Positions 1-7,615 of a stretch of DNA of 64,000 nt are shown piece by piece. This DNA comes from Mycobacterium sp. 852013-50091_SCH5140682 (GTDB lineage: Bacteria; Actinomycetota; Actinomycetes; Mycobacteriales; Mycobacteriaceae). The notes below the pieces were generated by a model, which was not told where the DNA came from, did no database searches, and saw nothing but the letters and a program-made list of their open reading frames with translations. Position 1 is the first letter of the stretch; the number at the start of each line of letters is the position of its first letter. The DNA lies in NCBI RefSeq assembly GCF_001665685.1, contig NZ_LZTB01000058.1, positions 1 through 64,000 of the forward strand. The letters are read 5' to 3'. The position numbers were made by a program, and so were the translations under genes.

Positions 1-270
1 CGCTACCCAGTGCTGGCGGTGTTCGCCGCGACCGCCCTGGTGCTCTCCGCGGTCTACATCCTGTGGACCTACCAGCGAATGATGACCGGACCGGTCCTTG
101 ACCAAACACGGCACTTCCGCGACCTCGAACTTCGTGAAGTCATCGTCGTCGCTCCACTTATCGCGCTTCTTCTGGTGCTCGGTGTGTATCCGAAGGTGGC
201 GCTTGACGTGATCAACCCCGCGATCTCATATATCCAGACCGTTCCTGCGTCGAGGATGAATGCGCAATGA
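1..270 (+). CDS. nuoM: NADH-quinone oxidoreductase subunit M, 3' end
   Basis: This is the last 89 codons of a gene whose start lies before the window; the frame is open from base 1. The residues show two hydrophobic helices separated by a polar stretch (LWTYQRMMTGP after the first helix), as in the C-terminus of the NuoM antiporter-like subunit of complex I. NuoM is an inner-membrane proton-translocating subunit. The stop overlaps the ATG of nuoN by four bases (ATGA), the usual nuoM-nuoN coupling, and this supports the name more than the short sequence does. Confidence 0.85.
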   Translation, partial: RYPVLAVFAATALVLSAVYILWTYQRMMTGPVLDQTRHFRDLELREVIVVAPLIALLLVLGVYPKVALDVINPAISYIQTVPASRMNAQ

Positions 271-1787
271 CAATTCTCAAGCCCAGCATCGAGTACGCGT
301 TGTTGTCTCCGATGCTGATCGTCTTCGGAGCCGCAGTGGCCGGGATACTCATCGAGGCGCTGCTACCCCAAGATGCTCGGTACCGCGCCCAGGCCACGTT
401 GACTGTGGCTGCGCTCGGGTCTGCCTTCGTCGCGGTGCTACTTGTTGGGTCCCACCACGGCACCGCGGTGATGGGCTCCGTCATGGTGGACGGACCGACA
501 CTGTTTTTCCAAGGCGCGATTCTGGTGGTCGGCCTATCAACGGTGGCGCTGATCACCGAACACCGACTCGCCGCCTTCGCCCGCCAAGGGTCGCTGATTC
601 CTGACAGCCGCGAAGAGCAATGGGCCGACGCCGCTGGGATCGTCCAGACTGAGATATTTCCGTTGTTTCTGCTCACGACCGGCGGAATGTTGGCATTCTG
701 CGCGTCTGCTGACCTTCTGTCCATGTTCGTCGCGTTGGAAGTGCTTTCGCTGCCCCTATACGTGCTTTGTGGGCTCGCACGACGTCGCAGGCTGATGTCG
801 CAGGAAGCCGCTTTGAAGTACTTCCTGTTGGGAGCGTTCTCATCTGCGCTCTTCCTCTATGGCGTCGCACTCGTCTACGGATACTCCGGAACACTGACAT
901 TGTCGGGTATCGCCGAATCGCTGTCCGGCCAAGGCGGTCCAATATCGTTGGCCATTACCGGAGTTGGCCTGCTATCGGCCGGGTTGCTGTTCAAAGTAGG
1001 TGCGGTTCCGTTCCATTGGTGGGTGCCCGACGTGTACCAAGGCGCGCCGACTCCGGTCACCGGATTTATGTCCGCCGCGACGAAGATCGCGGCCTTCGGC
1101 GCTATGTTGCGCGTCTTTTACGTCGCTCTGCCGAATCTGGTCACCGACTGGCGCCCGGTTCTCTGGGGCTGCGCCGTCCTCACGATGCTGGTCGCTGCTG
1201 TGCTGACAGTTACCCAGACGGACATCAAGCGCTTGCTCGCTTACTCGTCCATCACGAACGTTGGATTTCTGCTGCTGGGACTGTCAGGATCCCAGGATGG
1301 GTTGTCCGCGACGATGTTCTACCTCGTCACGTACGCCGTAACAACCTTGGGTGCATTTGCCGTGATCTCGACGATCAGACAACCCGACGGCCAAGAAGCA
1401 ACTGACATCCTCCATTGGTCCGGACTCGGCAGATACTCACCCAAAGCGGCCGGCACACTGACACTGTTCCTGCTGTCAATGGCGGGTATTCCATTGACAG
1501 CGGGGTTCGTCAGCAAGTTTGCGATCTTTCAGAGCGCTGCCAGCGCGGGCGGCGGGCCTCTGGTCCTGGTAGGTGCGATCAGCAGTGCCATAGCGGCTTT
1601 CGCTTACGCCCGCGTGATCGTGATGATGTTCTTCAACGCACCTGATTCCGAGACACCTCGGGCCGTGTTGCCGGAATGGCCGACAATCACGGTTATCGCG
1701 CTAGCCGCAGCAGCCACAGTAGTTTTCGGCGTCATCCCCCAGCCGCTGCTCGACCTGGCGACCCGTGCTGGGTCCTTCTTGCCCTGA
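267..1787 (+). CDS. nuoN: NADH-quinone oxidoreductase subunit N
   Basis: This 506-residue polytopic membrane protein is the proton-pumping NuoN subunit of respiratory complex I. It is nearly all hydrophobic helices. It carries the family motif HWWVPDVYQGAPTPV in the middle, preceded by a helix with a conserved lysine (LLFKVGAVPFHWW), and a second lysine helix (QTDIKRLLAYSSI) typical of antiporter-like subunits. Length is normal for actinobacterial NuoN. It is last in the nuo operon, translationally coupled to nuoM, and no further nuo gene follows. The only unusual point is that degraded and accessory DNA begins within 30 bases of its stop. Confidence 0.95.
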   Translation: MTILKPSIEYALLSPMLIVFGAAVAGILIEALLPQDARYRAQATLTVAALGSAFVAVLLVGSHHGTAVMGSVMVDGPTLFFQGAILVVGLSTVALITEHRLAAFARQGSLIPDSREEQWADAAGIVQTEIFPLFLLTTGGMLAFCASADLLSMFVALEVLSLPLYVLCGLARRRRLMSQEAALKYFLLGAFSSALFLYGVALVYGYSGTLTLSGIAESLSGQGGPISLAITGVGLLSAGLLFKVGAVPFHWWVPDVYQGAPTPVTGFMSAATKIAAFGAMLRVFYVALPNLVTDWRPVLWGCAVLTMLVAAVLTVTQTDIKRLLAYSSITNVGFLLLGLSGSQDGLSATMFYLVTYAVTTLGAFAVISTIRQPDGQEATDILHWSGLGRYSPKAAGTLTLFLLSMAGIPLTAGFVSKFAIFQSAASAGGGPLVLVGAISSAIAAFAYARVIVMMFFNAPDSETPRAVLPEWPTITVIALAAAATVVFGVIPQPLLDLATRAGSFLP

Positions 1788-1795
1788 CCGTCGTA

Positions 1796-1824
1796 GCGAG
1801 TCGTCAAGGGCTAGAGCGACTCGC
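1796..1824 (+). terminator. possible nuo operon terminator hairpin
   Basis: A perfect 8-bp inverted repeat (GCGAGTCG / CGACTCGC) with a 13-base loop lies just after the nuoN stop. There is no T-run, so at best it would be an L-shaped or factor-assisted terminator. It overlaps the 3' end of the GAPDH remnant on the other strand, so it may partly reflect old coding sequence. Confidence 0.3.
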
Positions 1825-2097
1825 CGACCAGTGCGACCAGATCGGCGAGGCGGTTGGAGTAGCCCCACACGTGGTCGTACCAGGAGACGACCTTGGCCTG
1901 GTTGTCGTTGTCGATGACTTTGGTCAGGCCCAAGTCGAACAGCGAGCTGTGCGGGTCGGTGACGATGTCGCTCGACTTGACACGATCGGCGCGTCGTAGC
2001 ACTTCATGATGCCCTTGAGCGGGCCCTCGGCTTGCTGCGCCGCGACGGCCCGGTAAAAGTTGCGGCCGAAGCCGGTGACGCCTACCCGGATGGTCAC
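1811..2097 (-). pseudogene. gap: remnant of glyceraldehyde-3-phosphate dehydrogenase (internal deletion plus frameshift)
   Basis: Read on the minus strand from a GTG at 2097, the sequence starts like GAPDH (VTIRVGVTGFGRNFYRAV). It jumps within about 25 codons to the C-terminal region (GPLKGIMKCYDAPIVSS), then shifts frame and continues with the last part of GAPDH (SSDIVTDPHSSLFDLGLTKV and KVVSWYDHVWGYSNRLADL) to a stop at 1811. Only about 95 of roughly 340 codons survive. The catalytic Cys region and most of the NAD domain are gone, so no enzyme can be made. The N-terminal glycine loop is also shortened (GFGRNFYR where GFGRIGRNFYR is usual). Its position next to aldolase and RuBisCO suggests a former Calvin-cycle gap copy. 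Confidence 0.85.
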
Positions 2098-2296
2098 GTG
2101 ATGTTCTCGGTGACTCTTTGGTTTCACGAACAACACCATAGGATCCGGGAGCTTGCCATGTTCTCCCCCGACTAGATGGCCGCGCAGAGGGGTTCGACTC
2201 ACACAAAGCCCCCGTCTCGTCCCCCGGTTGGGTGCGGCGCGAGACGCCGGATAACCGCAAGCTAGAGATCACCCCAGCTGGCAGAGGAGGTCTGCA

Positions 2297-2470
2297 ATGT
2301 CATCGCAACTCGTTCTAGCAACGGGTGACCGGGTGCGAGTGGCTTCAGGAGTGCTCGGCCGGCTGGGGTGGGTCCGTTCAATCTCACCGGGTTACGTGCT
2401 CGTCCAATACGATCACGGTGAGCGTCAAGTTGTCGACCTCACTCGACGCTCGGTGCAAGCTATCGGATAA
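2297..2470 (+). CDS. small basic protein of unknown function (57 aa)
   Basis: An ATG at 2297 follows a strong Shine-Dalgarno sequence (GAGGAGG, 6 bases away) and opens a 57-codon frame ending TAA at 2470. The product begins MSSQLVLATGDRVRVASGVL and has alternating hydrophobic and charged residues (DRVRVASG, YVLVQYDHGERQVVDL). This looks like a small beta-barrel of KOW/SH3-like type, which is inference from the pattern. It stands alone, convergent with the aldolase gene, with a perfect hairpin between them. I do not recognise a family. The ribosome-binding site, length and terminator make it a credible gene. Confidence 0.6.
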   Translation: MSSQLVLATGDRVRVASGVLGRLGWVRSISPGYVLVQYDHGERQVVDLTRRSVQAIG

Positions 2471-2511
2471 GAGATCCGCACGCGCTGTGATTCATAGGTT
2501 CGCCAACGCCA

Positions 2512-2554
2512 CGGGGACAGCGCATCGGTTGAGGGGGTAAACGCGCTGTCCCCG
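2512..2554. terminator. bidirectional terminator hairpin
   Basis: A perfect 12-bp inverted repeat (CGGGGACAGCGC / GCGCTGTCCCCG) with a 19-base loop lies between the 3' ends of the convergent 57-aa gene and the aldolase gene. There is no clear T-tract on either side, which is common for mycobacterial terminators. The location between two converging stops supports termination in both directions. Confidence 0.65.
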
Positions 2555-2562
2555 GGCGAGAC

Positions 2563-3561
2563 TCAGGCTGACTGGAGTTCAGCCCGCCGTCGCGCTGCGG
2601 CACCGTTGGCAGCCACGCGTTCGAGTAGCGCAGCCTGCCCGGCCTCAATGCGGTCGGGATCACCATGCCACGCCGTCAACGCAGGTGACACCAGTGCGCG
2701 GCCAAAGGAGAACGTCAGTGGCCACGGCGTGTGATGCGACTGCATCGCCTCCAGATTGGCTGTAGCCCGCTCTGGCGACTGCCCGCCAGATAAGAAGGCA
2801 ACTCCGGCAAGGTCGCCCGGCCATGCCCTCAGCAGATCCACAGTGATGTCGGCGATCTCGTCCGGCGTCGATCGGCGCCCGTATCCATCACCTTCGATAA
2901 CCATGTTCGGCTTGAGCACGATCCCCGCAAGATCCACATGGAGCAATGCAAGTTCAGCTCGCACGGCGGTGTGAACTTCGCTTGTCACGTCGCGGCAGAC
3001 GCTCGGATTGTGAACGCCCTCCATGAGCACTTCGGGTTCGACGATGGGAACAATTCCGGCTTCCTGACATGCCGCGGCGTACCGCGCCAATGCGCTCGCA
3101 TTCGCCCGAATCGCCCCGCAGCTCGGCGATTCGGCGGTTATGGAGAACACAGCCCGCCATTTGGCGAATGCGGCACCCATCTGTGAGTACTCAGCCAATC
3201 GCTCCGGGAGTCCGTCGAGACCCTCGGTAATCGTCTCGCCGGGCAGGCCCGGACACGGCTTAGCCCCGATGTCGACCTTGATTCCCGGCAGAATACCAAG
3301 ACTGCGCACTGCCTCCGTGAAAGGTGTTCCATCGCTGAAGTTCTGCCGCAGTGTCTCGTCGCAAAAGATGATGCCCGAGATGCTCGCAGACAGGGCCGGT
3401 GCAGTAGCGAGCAGTTCCCGATACTTGCGACGGTTCTCTGCCGTCGGTTCGACTCCAGCCTGCTGCAACCGCTTCGACATGGTGGAAATGCTCTCATCGG
3501 CGGCAAGGATCCCCTTGCCCGGCGCCATCATCTGCGCTGCAATCTGTCGACAAATCGTCAT
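2563..3561 (-). CDS. fba: class I fructose-bisphosphate aldolase
   Basis: This is a 332-residue Schiff-base (class I) aldolase, interconverting fructose 1,6-bisphosphate with DHAP and G3P. In the Calvin cycle the same family also makes sedoheptulose 1,7-bisphosphate. Visible signatures are APGKGILAADES near the N-terminus and VLKPNMV with the Schiff-base lysine at about residue 215. A Gly-rich FLSGGQS follows, and the C-terminus is QSA. Length is a little under the eukaryote-like 340-360. It is divergent from cbbL, with 170 bp between the starts, so shared control is likely. A start at 3561 has an AGGA-type site 4-8 bases upstream. Confidence 0.93.
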   Translation of the reverse strand: MTICRQIAAQMMAPGKGILAADESISTMSKRLQQAGVEPTAENRRKYRELLATAPALSASISGIIFCDETLRQNFSDGTPFTEAVRSLGILPGIKVDIGAKPCPGLPGETITEGLDGLPERLAEYSQMGAAFAKWRAVFSITAESPSCGAIRANASALARYAAACQEAGIVPIVEPEVLMEGVHNPSVCRDVTSEVHTAVRAELALLHVDLAGIVLKPNMVIEGDGYGRRSTPDEIADITVDLLRAWPGDLAGVAFLSGGQSPERATANLEAMQSHHTPWPLTFSFGRALVSPALTAWHGDPDRIEAGQAALLERVAANGAAARRRAELQSA

Positions 3562-3660
3562 CTGGTCCTGCCCTTCGGTTCCATGGTGGTGGTCCGAAAG
3601 TTAGCGGCCTGCACCACTTACAGCCTCACCAAGGAGGTGGATGCGCGGGGTGAAACCATA

Positions 3661-3672
3661 AAGTATTTACTT
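3661..3672. promoter_or_regulatory. palindrome in the aldolase/cbbL divergent promoter
   Basis: A perfect palindrome AAGTA-TT-TACTT sits 60 bases before the cbbL ATG, in the most AT-rich part of the 170-bp space between the two divergent carbon-fixation genes. It could be an operator for a LysR-type (CbbR) or other regulator. No cbbR gene is in the window and no binding data exist, so this is only a candidate site. Confidence 0.3.
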
Positions 3673-3731
3673 GAGAATCGGTCGAAGAATGTCAATAGAC
3701 ACGTTGATTGTTCACTGGCAGCATTCCACCC

Positions 3732-5162
3732 ATGACAGATCGATGGAATGCCGGGGTGATCCCCTACGCCGAGATGGGTTACTGGCAACCGGACTATGTG
3801 CCAAAAGACTCCGATGTGCTGTGCGCGTTTCGGATCACGCCGCAGCCCGGCGTGCCCCCAGAAGAGGCAGGGGCAGCGGTTGCCGGCGAATCTAGCACGG
3901 CCACATGGACAGTGGTATGGACCGACAGGCTGACGACCTTCGAGCATTACCAGGCCAAGTGCTACCGCGTGGACGCAGTGCCGAACGCACCTGGGCAATG
4001 GATCGCCTGGATTGCCTACGATCTTGACCTGTTCGAGGAAGCGTCGATCGCCAACTTGACAAGCTCGATCATCGGCAATGTTTTCGGATTCAAACCGCTC
4101 AAGGCACTTCGCTTGGAAGACATGCGTATTCCAACCCAGTACGTCAAGACTTTCCAAGGCCCAGCGCACGGTGTAGTGATGGAGCGTGAACACCTGAACA
4201 AGTTCGGTCGGCCTCTGCTCGGCGCCACGACCAAGCCCAAGTTGGGTCTGTCAGCGCGAAACTATGGCCGCGTGGTCTACGAGGCGCTGCGTGGAGGGCT
4301 GGACTTCACCAAAGATGACGAGAACATCAACTCGCAACCGTTCATGCGTTGGCGCGACAGATTCTTGTTCTGCATGGAAGCTGTAAACCGAGCACAAGCC
4401 GCCACCGGTGAGATCAAAGGTCATTACCTCAATGTCACCGCGGGCACAATGGAGCAGATGTACGAGCGAGCCGAATTCGCCAAGGAACTCGGTTCGGTGA
4501 TCGTGATGATCGACCTGACCATCGGGTACACCGCGATCCAATCGATGGCGAACTGGGCCAGGGCGAACGGTGTCCTACTGCATCTGCACAGAGCCGGTCA
4601 CGGCACCTACACCCGCCAGAAAACACATGGCATCAGCTTCCGGGTGATCTCCAAGTGGATGAGGTTGGCTGGTGTGGACCATATTCACGCGGGCACGGTC
4701 GTCGGAAAACTCGAGGGAGATCCCAACTCCATCGCCGGCTTCTACGACACGTTGCGGCTCGACTCCGTTGCGGCCGACCCGGTCAAGGGTCTCTACTTCG
4801 ATCAGCATTGGGCGTCTATGCCCGGTGTCATGCCAGTTGCGTCGGGAGGCATCCATGCCGGGCAGATGCATCAATTGCTCCACTATCTGGGCGAGGACGT
4901 CGTTCTTCAGTTCGGCGGTGGCACCATCGGTCACCCTATGGGGATCGCTGCCGGTGCCGAAGCAAATCGCGTAGCGCTCGAGGCAATGATCAAGGCTCGC
5001 AATGAAGGCCGCGACTACTACGAGGAGGGACCGGAGATTCTCAAGAAGGCGGCGGCCAAGAACCGCGCGCTCGACACCGCTCTGGCCACGTGGGGCGACA
5101 TCTCGTTCAACTACGAGTCCACGGATACTCCCGACGTCGTCGCCACACCTACCCTTACCTGA
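3732..5162 (+). CDS. cbbL: RuBisCO large subunit, form I
   Basis: The 476-residue large chain carboxylates or oxygenates ribulose 1,5-bisphosphate. Family motifs are intact. These are TTKPKLGLS, GGLDFTKDDEN with the carbamylated lysine at Lys194, the HRAGHGTYTRQKTHG loop, GVDHIHAGT, GKLEGDP (loop 6 region), PVASGGIHAGQMHQL and QFGGGTIGHPMG. The IHAGQMHQLL run and the short N-terminus fit the red-like form IC/IE large chains of actinobacteria and proteobacteria rather than cyanobacterial types; I could not resolve the subtype. I chose ATG 3732 over the in-frame TTG 3708 because alignment to the family begins near MTDRWNAGV. The ribosome-binding site is weak. cbbS follows after 17 bases. Confidence 0.97.
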   Translation: MTDRWNAGVIPYAEMGYWQPDYVPKDSDVLCAFRITPQPGVPPEEAGAAVAGESSTATWTVVWTDRLTTFEHYQAKCYRVDAVPNAPGQWIAWIAYDLDLFEEASIANLTSSIIGNVFGFKPLKALRLEDMRIPTQYVKTFQGPAHGVVMEREHLNKFGRPLLGATTKPKLGLSARNYGRVVYEALRGGLDFTKDDENINSQPFMRWRDRFLFCMEAVNRAQAATGEIKGHYLNVTAGTMEQMYERAEFAKELGSVIVMIDLTIGYTAIQSMANWARANGVLLHLHRAGHGTYTRQKTHGISFRVISKWMRLAGVDHIHAGTVVGKLEGDPNSIAGFYDTLRLDSVAADPVKGLYFDQHWASMPGVMPVASGGIHAGQMHQLLHYLGEDVVLQFGGGTIGHPMGIAAGAEANRVALEAMIKARNEGRDYYEEGPEILKKAAAKNRALDTALATWGDISFNYESTDTPDVVATPTLT

Positions 5163-5179
5163 CCAGGATTGGACCGTAC

Positions 5180-5599
5180 ATGCGAATCACCCAAGGCACC
5201 TTCTCCTACCTTCCGGATTTCACAGACGACGAGATAGCGGCTCAGATCAACTACGCGCTCGACAACAATTGGCCACTGTCAGTCGAATTCACCGATGACC
5301 CCCATCCACGCAACGTGTACTGGGAAATGTGGGGATTGCCGATGTTCGACCTGAAGGACGCCGCCGGGGTGATGCTGGAGGTCAACGCGTGCCGTACCGC
5401 ATATCCGAGGTCCTATGTCCGCCTGAACGCATACGACGCACGTCTCGGCCGTCAAACCACGGCGTTCTCATTCCTCGTGCAACGGCCGGAGACTGAACCC
5501 GGTTTCAGGCTCGACCGCGCCGAGGGTTCTGACCGAAGGATCGCCTACACCACATTTTCCTACGCTGCAACCCAGCCGCCGGGGCACCGTTACGGATGA
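5180..5599 (+). CDS. cbbS: RuBisCO small subunit
   Basis: This 139-residue chain caps the large-subunit octamer of form I RuBisCO. It starts with MRITQGTFSYLPDFTDDEI and contains the small-subunit signatures INYALDNNWPLSVEFTDD, PRNVYWEMWGLPMFDL and YVRLNAYDARLGRQT. A C-terminal extension with FSFLVQRPETEPGF is seen in red-type small subunits. The start at 5180 follows an AGGA 10 bases upstream and fits the family. It forms one unit with cbbL and the small hydrolase-like gene at 5603. No cbbX or cbbQ/cbbO activase gene follows, where one is often found. Confidence 0.97.
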   Translation: MRITQGTFSYLPDFTDDEIAAQINYALDNNWPLSVEFTDDPHPRNVYWEMWGLPMFDLKDAAGVMLEVNACRTAYPRSYVRLNAYDARLGRQTTAFSFLVQRPETEPGFRLDRAEGSDRRIAYTTFSYAATQPPGHRYG

Positions 5600-5602
5600 C
5601 CG

Positions 5603-6199
5603 ATGGTTGACGCGACCAGACCCCAATACCACCCTTCGACACACCTTCTGGAGTCGATCGATGGGTATCACGTGCCGGTGACCGTGTCCGGTCCGGACAC
5701 CGGTCGCGTGGTCATCATGCTCGACGAAGCACCACGGTGCTTAGGTCCGTACGCGCTCGTGCGGGAAAGATTGCATGTCGCTGCGTTCCGCATCATCGGC
5801 GTGCATGCGCAAGCCGGACTGACTCCCAAATGCGTCGTGAACATTCTTGACCAACTCGAGGTGACCGGCGGGCTGCTCGTTGGTGACGGCTACGGCGGCG
5901 AACTGGCGTGGAAACTCGCCGCCACGCAACGGCATCGTTTCACTGGCATGGTCGTTGTCGATTCCGGTCACCCAAAGGTGCCTGGTATCGACGGAAAGGT
6001 GCGCGATACCCACTGCCCCACAGTGGAACTGGATACCACCATATTGGTCGGCACGGCGGCTTTTGATCGAGTAGCGCGCGCAAGCAGGCGCTATGTGCAT
6101 GGCGAATTTCGATTGGTAGAAGTCGCTGGAGTGCGCGGGTCCCGCCACTTCACCGCTCAACTCACGACCGAGATCGTGTTGCGCGCACTTTCGCGGTGA
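5603..6199 (+). CDS. alpha/beta-hydrolase-fold protein lacking the nucleophile
   Basis: The 198-residue product looks like a shortened alpha/beta hydrolase. After an early strand (VTVSGPDTGRVVIMLDEAP), the nucleophile-elbow region reads LLVGDGYGGELAWKLA. The usual G-x-S-x-G is therefore G-D-G-Y-G, with glycine where Ser, Asp or Cys should be. A late histidine (GSRHFTAQL) resembles the catalytic His region. It starts three bases after the cbbS stop, so it is co-transcribed with RuBisCO. A catalytic hydrolase role is unlikely from the sequence; a binding or assembly role is only a guess. The N-terminus also contains DGYHVPVTV, like the start of cap-less hydrolases. Confidence 0.7.
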   Translation: MVDATRPQYHPSTHLLESIDGYHVPVTVSGPDTGRVVIMLDEAPRCLGPYALVRERLHVAAFRIIGVHAQAGLTPKCVVNILDQLEVTGGLLVGDGYGGELAWKLAATQRHRFTGMVVVDSGHPKVPGIDGKVRDTHCPTVELDTTILVGTAAFDRVARASRRYVHGEFRLVEVAGVRGSRHFTAQLTTEIVLRALSR

Positions 6200-6223
6200 C
6201 TAAACAGGCGTAAGTGACGATTG

Positions 6224-6556
6224 CTATGTCCTTGCGCCGATCTGCAGCTCGCCCATCTCCGACCAGTCATCTCCATTGATCTCGGTGTGGATGATTCGCG
6301 GTGTCCTGCTCAGCAGTGGACGCATCGACTCCAGGCCGTCGCGGAAGTGCTGGGAGTCCACGTGTTCGCGACCTGCCTGCTGGTCCCGGAATGCCTCTAC
6401 CAGAAAATACTCTGATGAATTGTCGACACTGCGCGACCATTCGAACCACAGGTTCCCCGGCTCTGCACGGGTCGCTGCAGTGAATTCTGCAGTACGTGAG
6501 AGCCATTCATCTTGGCGGTCCGGCACAACATTGAACCGGACCACGATGAAGATCAT
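6224..6556 (-). CDS. antibiotic biosynthesis monooxygenase (ABM) domain protein, YgiN-like
   Basis: This 110-residue single-domain protein has a dimeric ferredoxin-like (ABM/YgiN) pattern. It starts MIFIVVRFNVVPDRQDEWL, continues with EPGNLWFEWSRSVDN and EYFLVEAFRDQQAGREHV, and ends in SQHFRDGLESM. Relatives oxidise quinols or aromatic substrates without cofactors, but many have no known activity. The start overlaps the stop of the upstream alcohol dehydrogenase by 4 bases (ATGA), making it the last gene of the mim operon. A role in disposing of reactive or quinone products of propane or phenol oxidation is inference. Confidence 0.8.
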   Translation of the reverse strand: MIFIVVRFNVVPDRQDEWLSRTAEFTAATRAEPGNLWFEWSRSVDNSSEYFLVEAFRDQQAGREHVDSQHFRDGLESMRPLLSRTPRIIHTEINGDDWSEMGELQIGART

Positions 6557-7602
6557 CGGTGCAGTCCTTCCAGCAAGATTTTGAGCGCGCCGGTCTCGCC
6601 GGCTCGCCCGAACACGTCGTAGGCTGTCTCGAAGTCACTCAGCGCGAAACGGTGGGTGATCAGCCCGGAGGTATCGAGTTGCCCGCCGGCGATCAGATCG
6701 ATCAGGGTCGGTGTCGAATACGTGTCGACAAGACCGGTGGTCACCTTGAGGTTCCGACTCCAGAGGGTCTCCAGATGCAGGGTCACCGGTGCCCCGTGGA
6801 CACCGATGTTGGCTACACGTCCACCCGGCCTCACCAGCGCCGTGGCCAGCTCGAAGGTGGACGGAGTACCCACCGCCTCCATTGCCACGTCCGCACCCGG
6901 ACCGCCGGTCAACTCCGCGATCACGGCGACCGGGTCATCGGCCCCGTTGTTCACCAGGACGTCGGCACCGAGTTTGTGTGCGGCGTCAAGCCTGCTCTCG
7001 GTCCGGTCAATCGCCACGATGTGGCTGGGGCTGAACAGTTTCGACGTCAGGATCGCCGCAAGACCGATCGGCCCGACACCGACTACCGCGACCACGTCAG
7101 CAGGCCCAACGCGACCGTTGAGGACGCCTACCTCGTAGGCGGTCGGCAGGATATCGGCAAGCAAGATCATCTGCTCGTCGCTGATTCCGTGGGGAACTTT
7201 GTACGTCGAATTGTCCGCGAACGGCACCCTGACGTATTCCGCCTGGGTGCCATCGACGAGGTGGCCCAGGATCCAGCCACCACCGCCCAGGCACTGTCCG
7301 AATGCGGCCGCACGACAGTATCTGCAGGATCCGCACGCGCTCACACAGGAGACCAGCACTCTGTCCCCGACAGCCACTCGCGTCACCGCCGATCCGGTTT
7401 CGACCACGGTGCCGACAGCCTCGTGCCCTAGTACCCGGCCCGCAGCCACGTCTGGCACGTCACCGTTGAGAATGTGTAGATCGGTGCCGCATATCGTCAC
7501 GGCGTCCACCCGAACCACCACATCGGTCGCATCCCGGATCGCCGGATCGGGTACGGATTCCCACGATCGCCGGCCCTCGCCTTGGTAGACAAGCGCTTTC
7601 AT
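6553..7602 (-). CDS. zinc-dependent alcohol dehydrogenase (MDR family)
   Basis: A 349-residue medium-chain dehydrogenase. The catalytic zinc ligands are visible in CGTDLHIL and GHEAVGTV. The structural zinc lobe is a four-Cys set CVSACGSCRYCRAAAFGQC. The Rossmann motif is VVGVGPIGLAAI. Such enzymes oxidise primary or secondary alcohols with NAD(P). Placed in the mim operon 13 bases after groEL, it most likely handles 2-propanol or another alcohol made by the monooxygenase, alongside the second dehydrogenase at 9299-10324. Substrate cannot be read from sequence. Confidence 0.88.
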   Translation of the reverse strand: MKALVYQGEGRRSWESVPDPAIRDATDVVVRVDAVTICGTDLHILNGDVPDVAAGRVLGHEAVGTVVETGSAVTRVAVGDRVLVSCVSACGSCRYCRAAAFGQCLGGGGWILGHLVDGTQAEYVRVPFADNSTYKVPHGISDEQMILLADILPTAYEVGVLNGRVGPADVVAVVGVGPIGLAAILTSKLFSPSHIVAIDRTESRLDAAHKLGADVLVNNGADDPVAVIAELTGGPGADVAMEAVGTPSTFELATALVRPGGRVANIGVHGAPVTLHLETLWSRNLKVTTGLVDTYSTPTLIDLIAGGQLDTSGLITHRFALSDFETAYDVFGRAGETGALKILLEGLHR

Positions 7603-7615
7603 GTCACCTCCTGCG

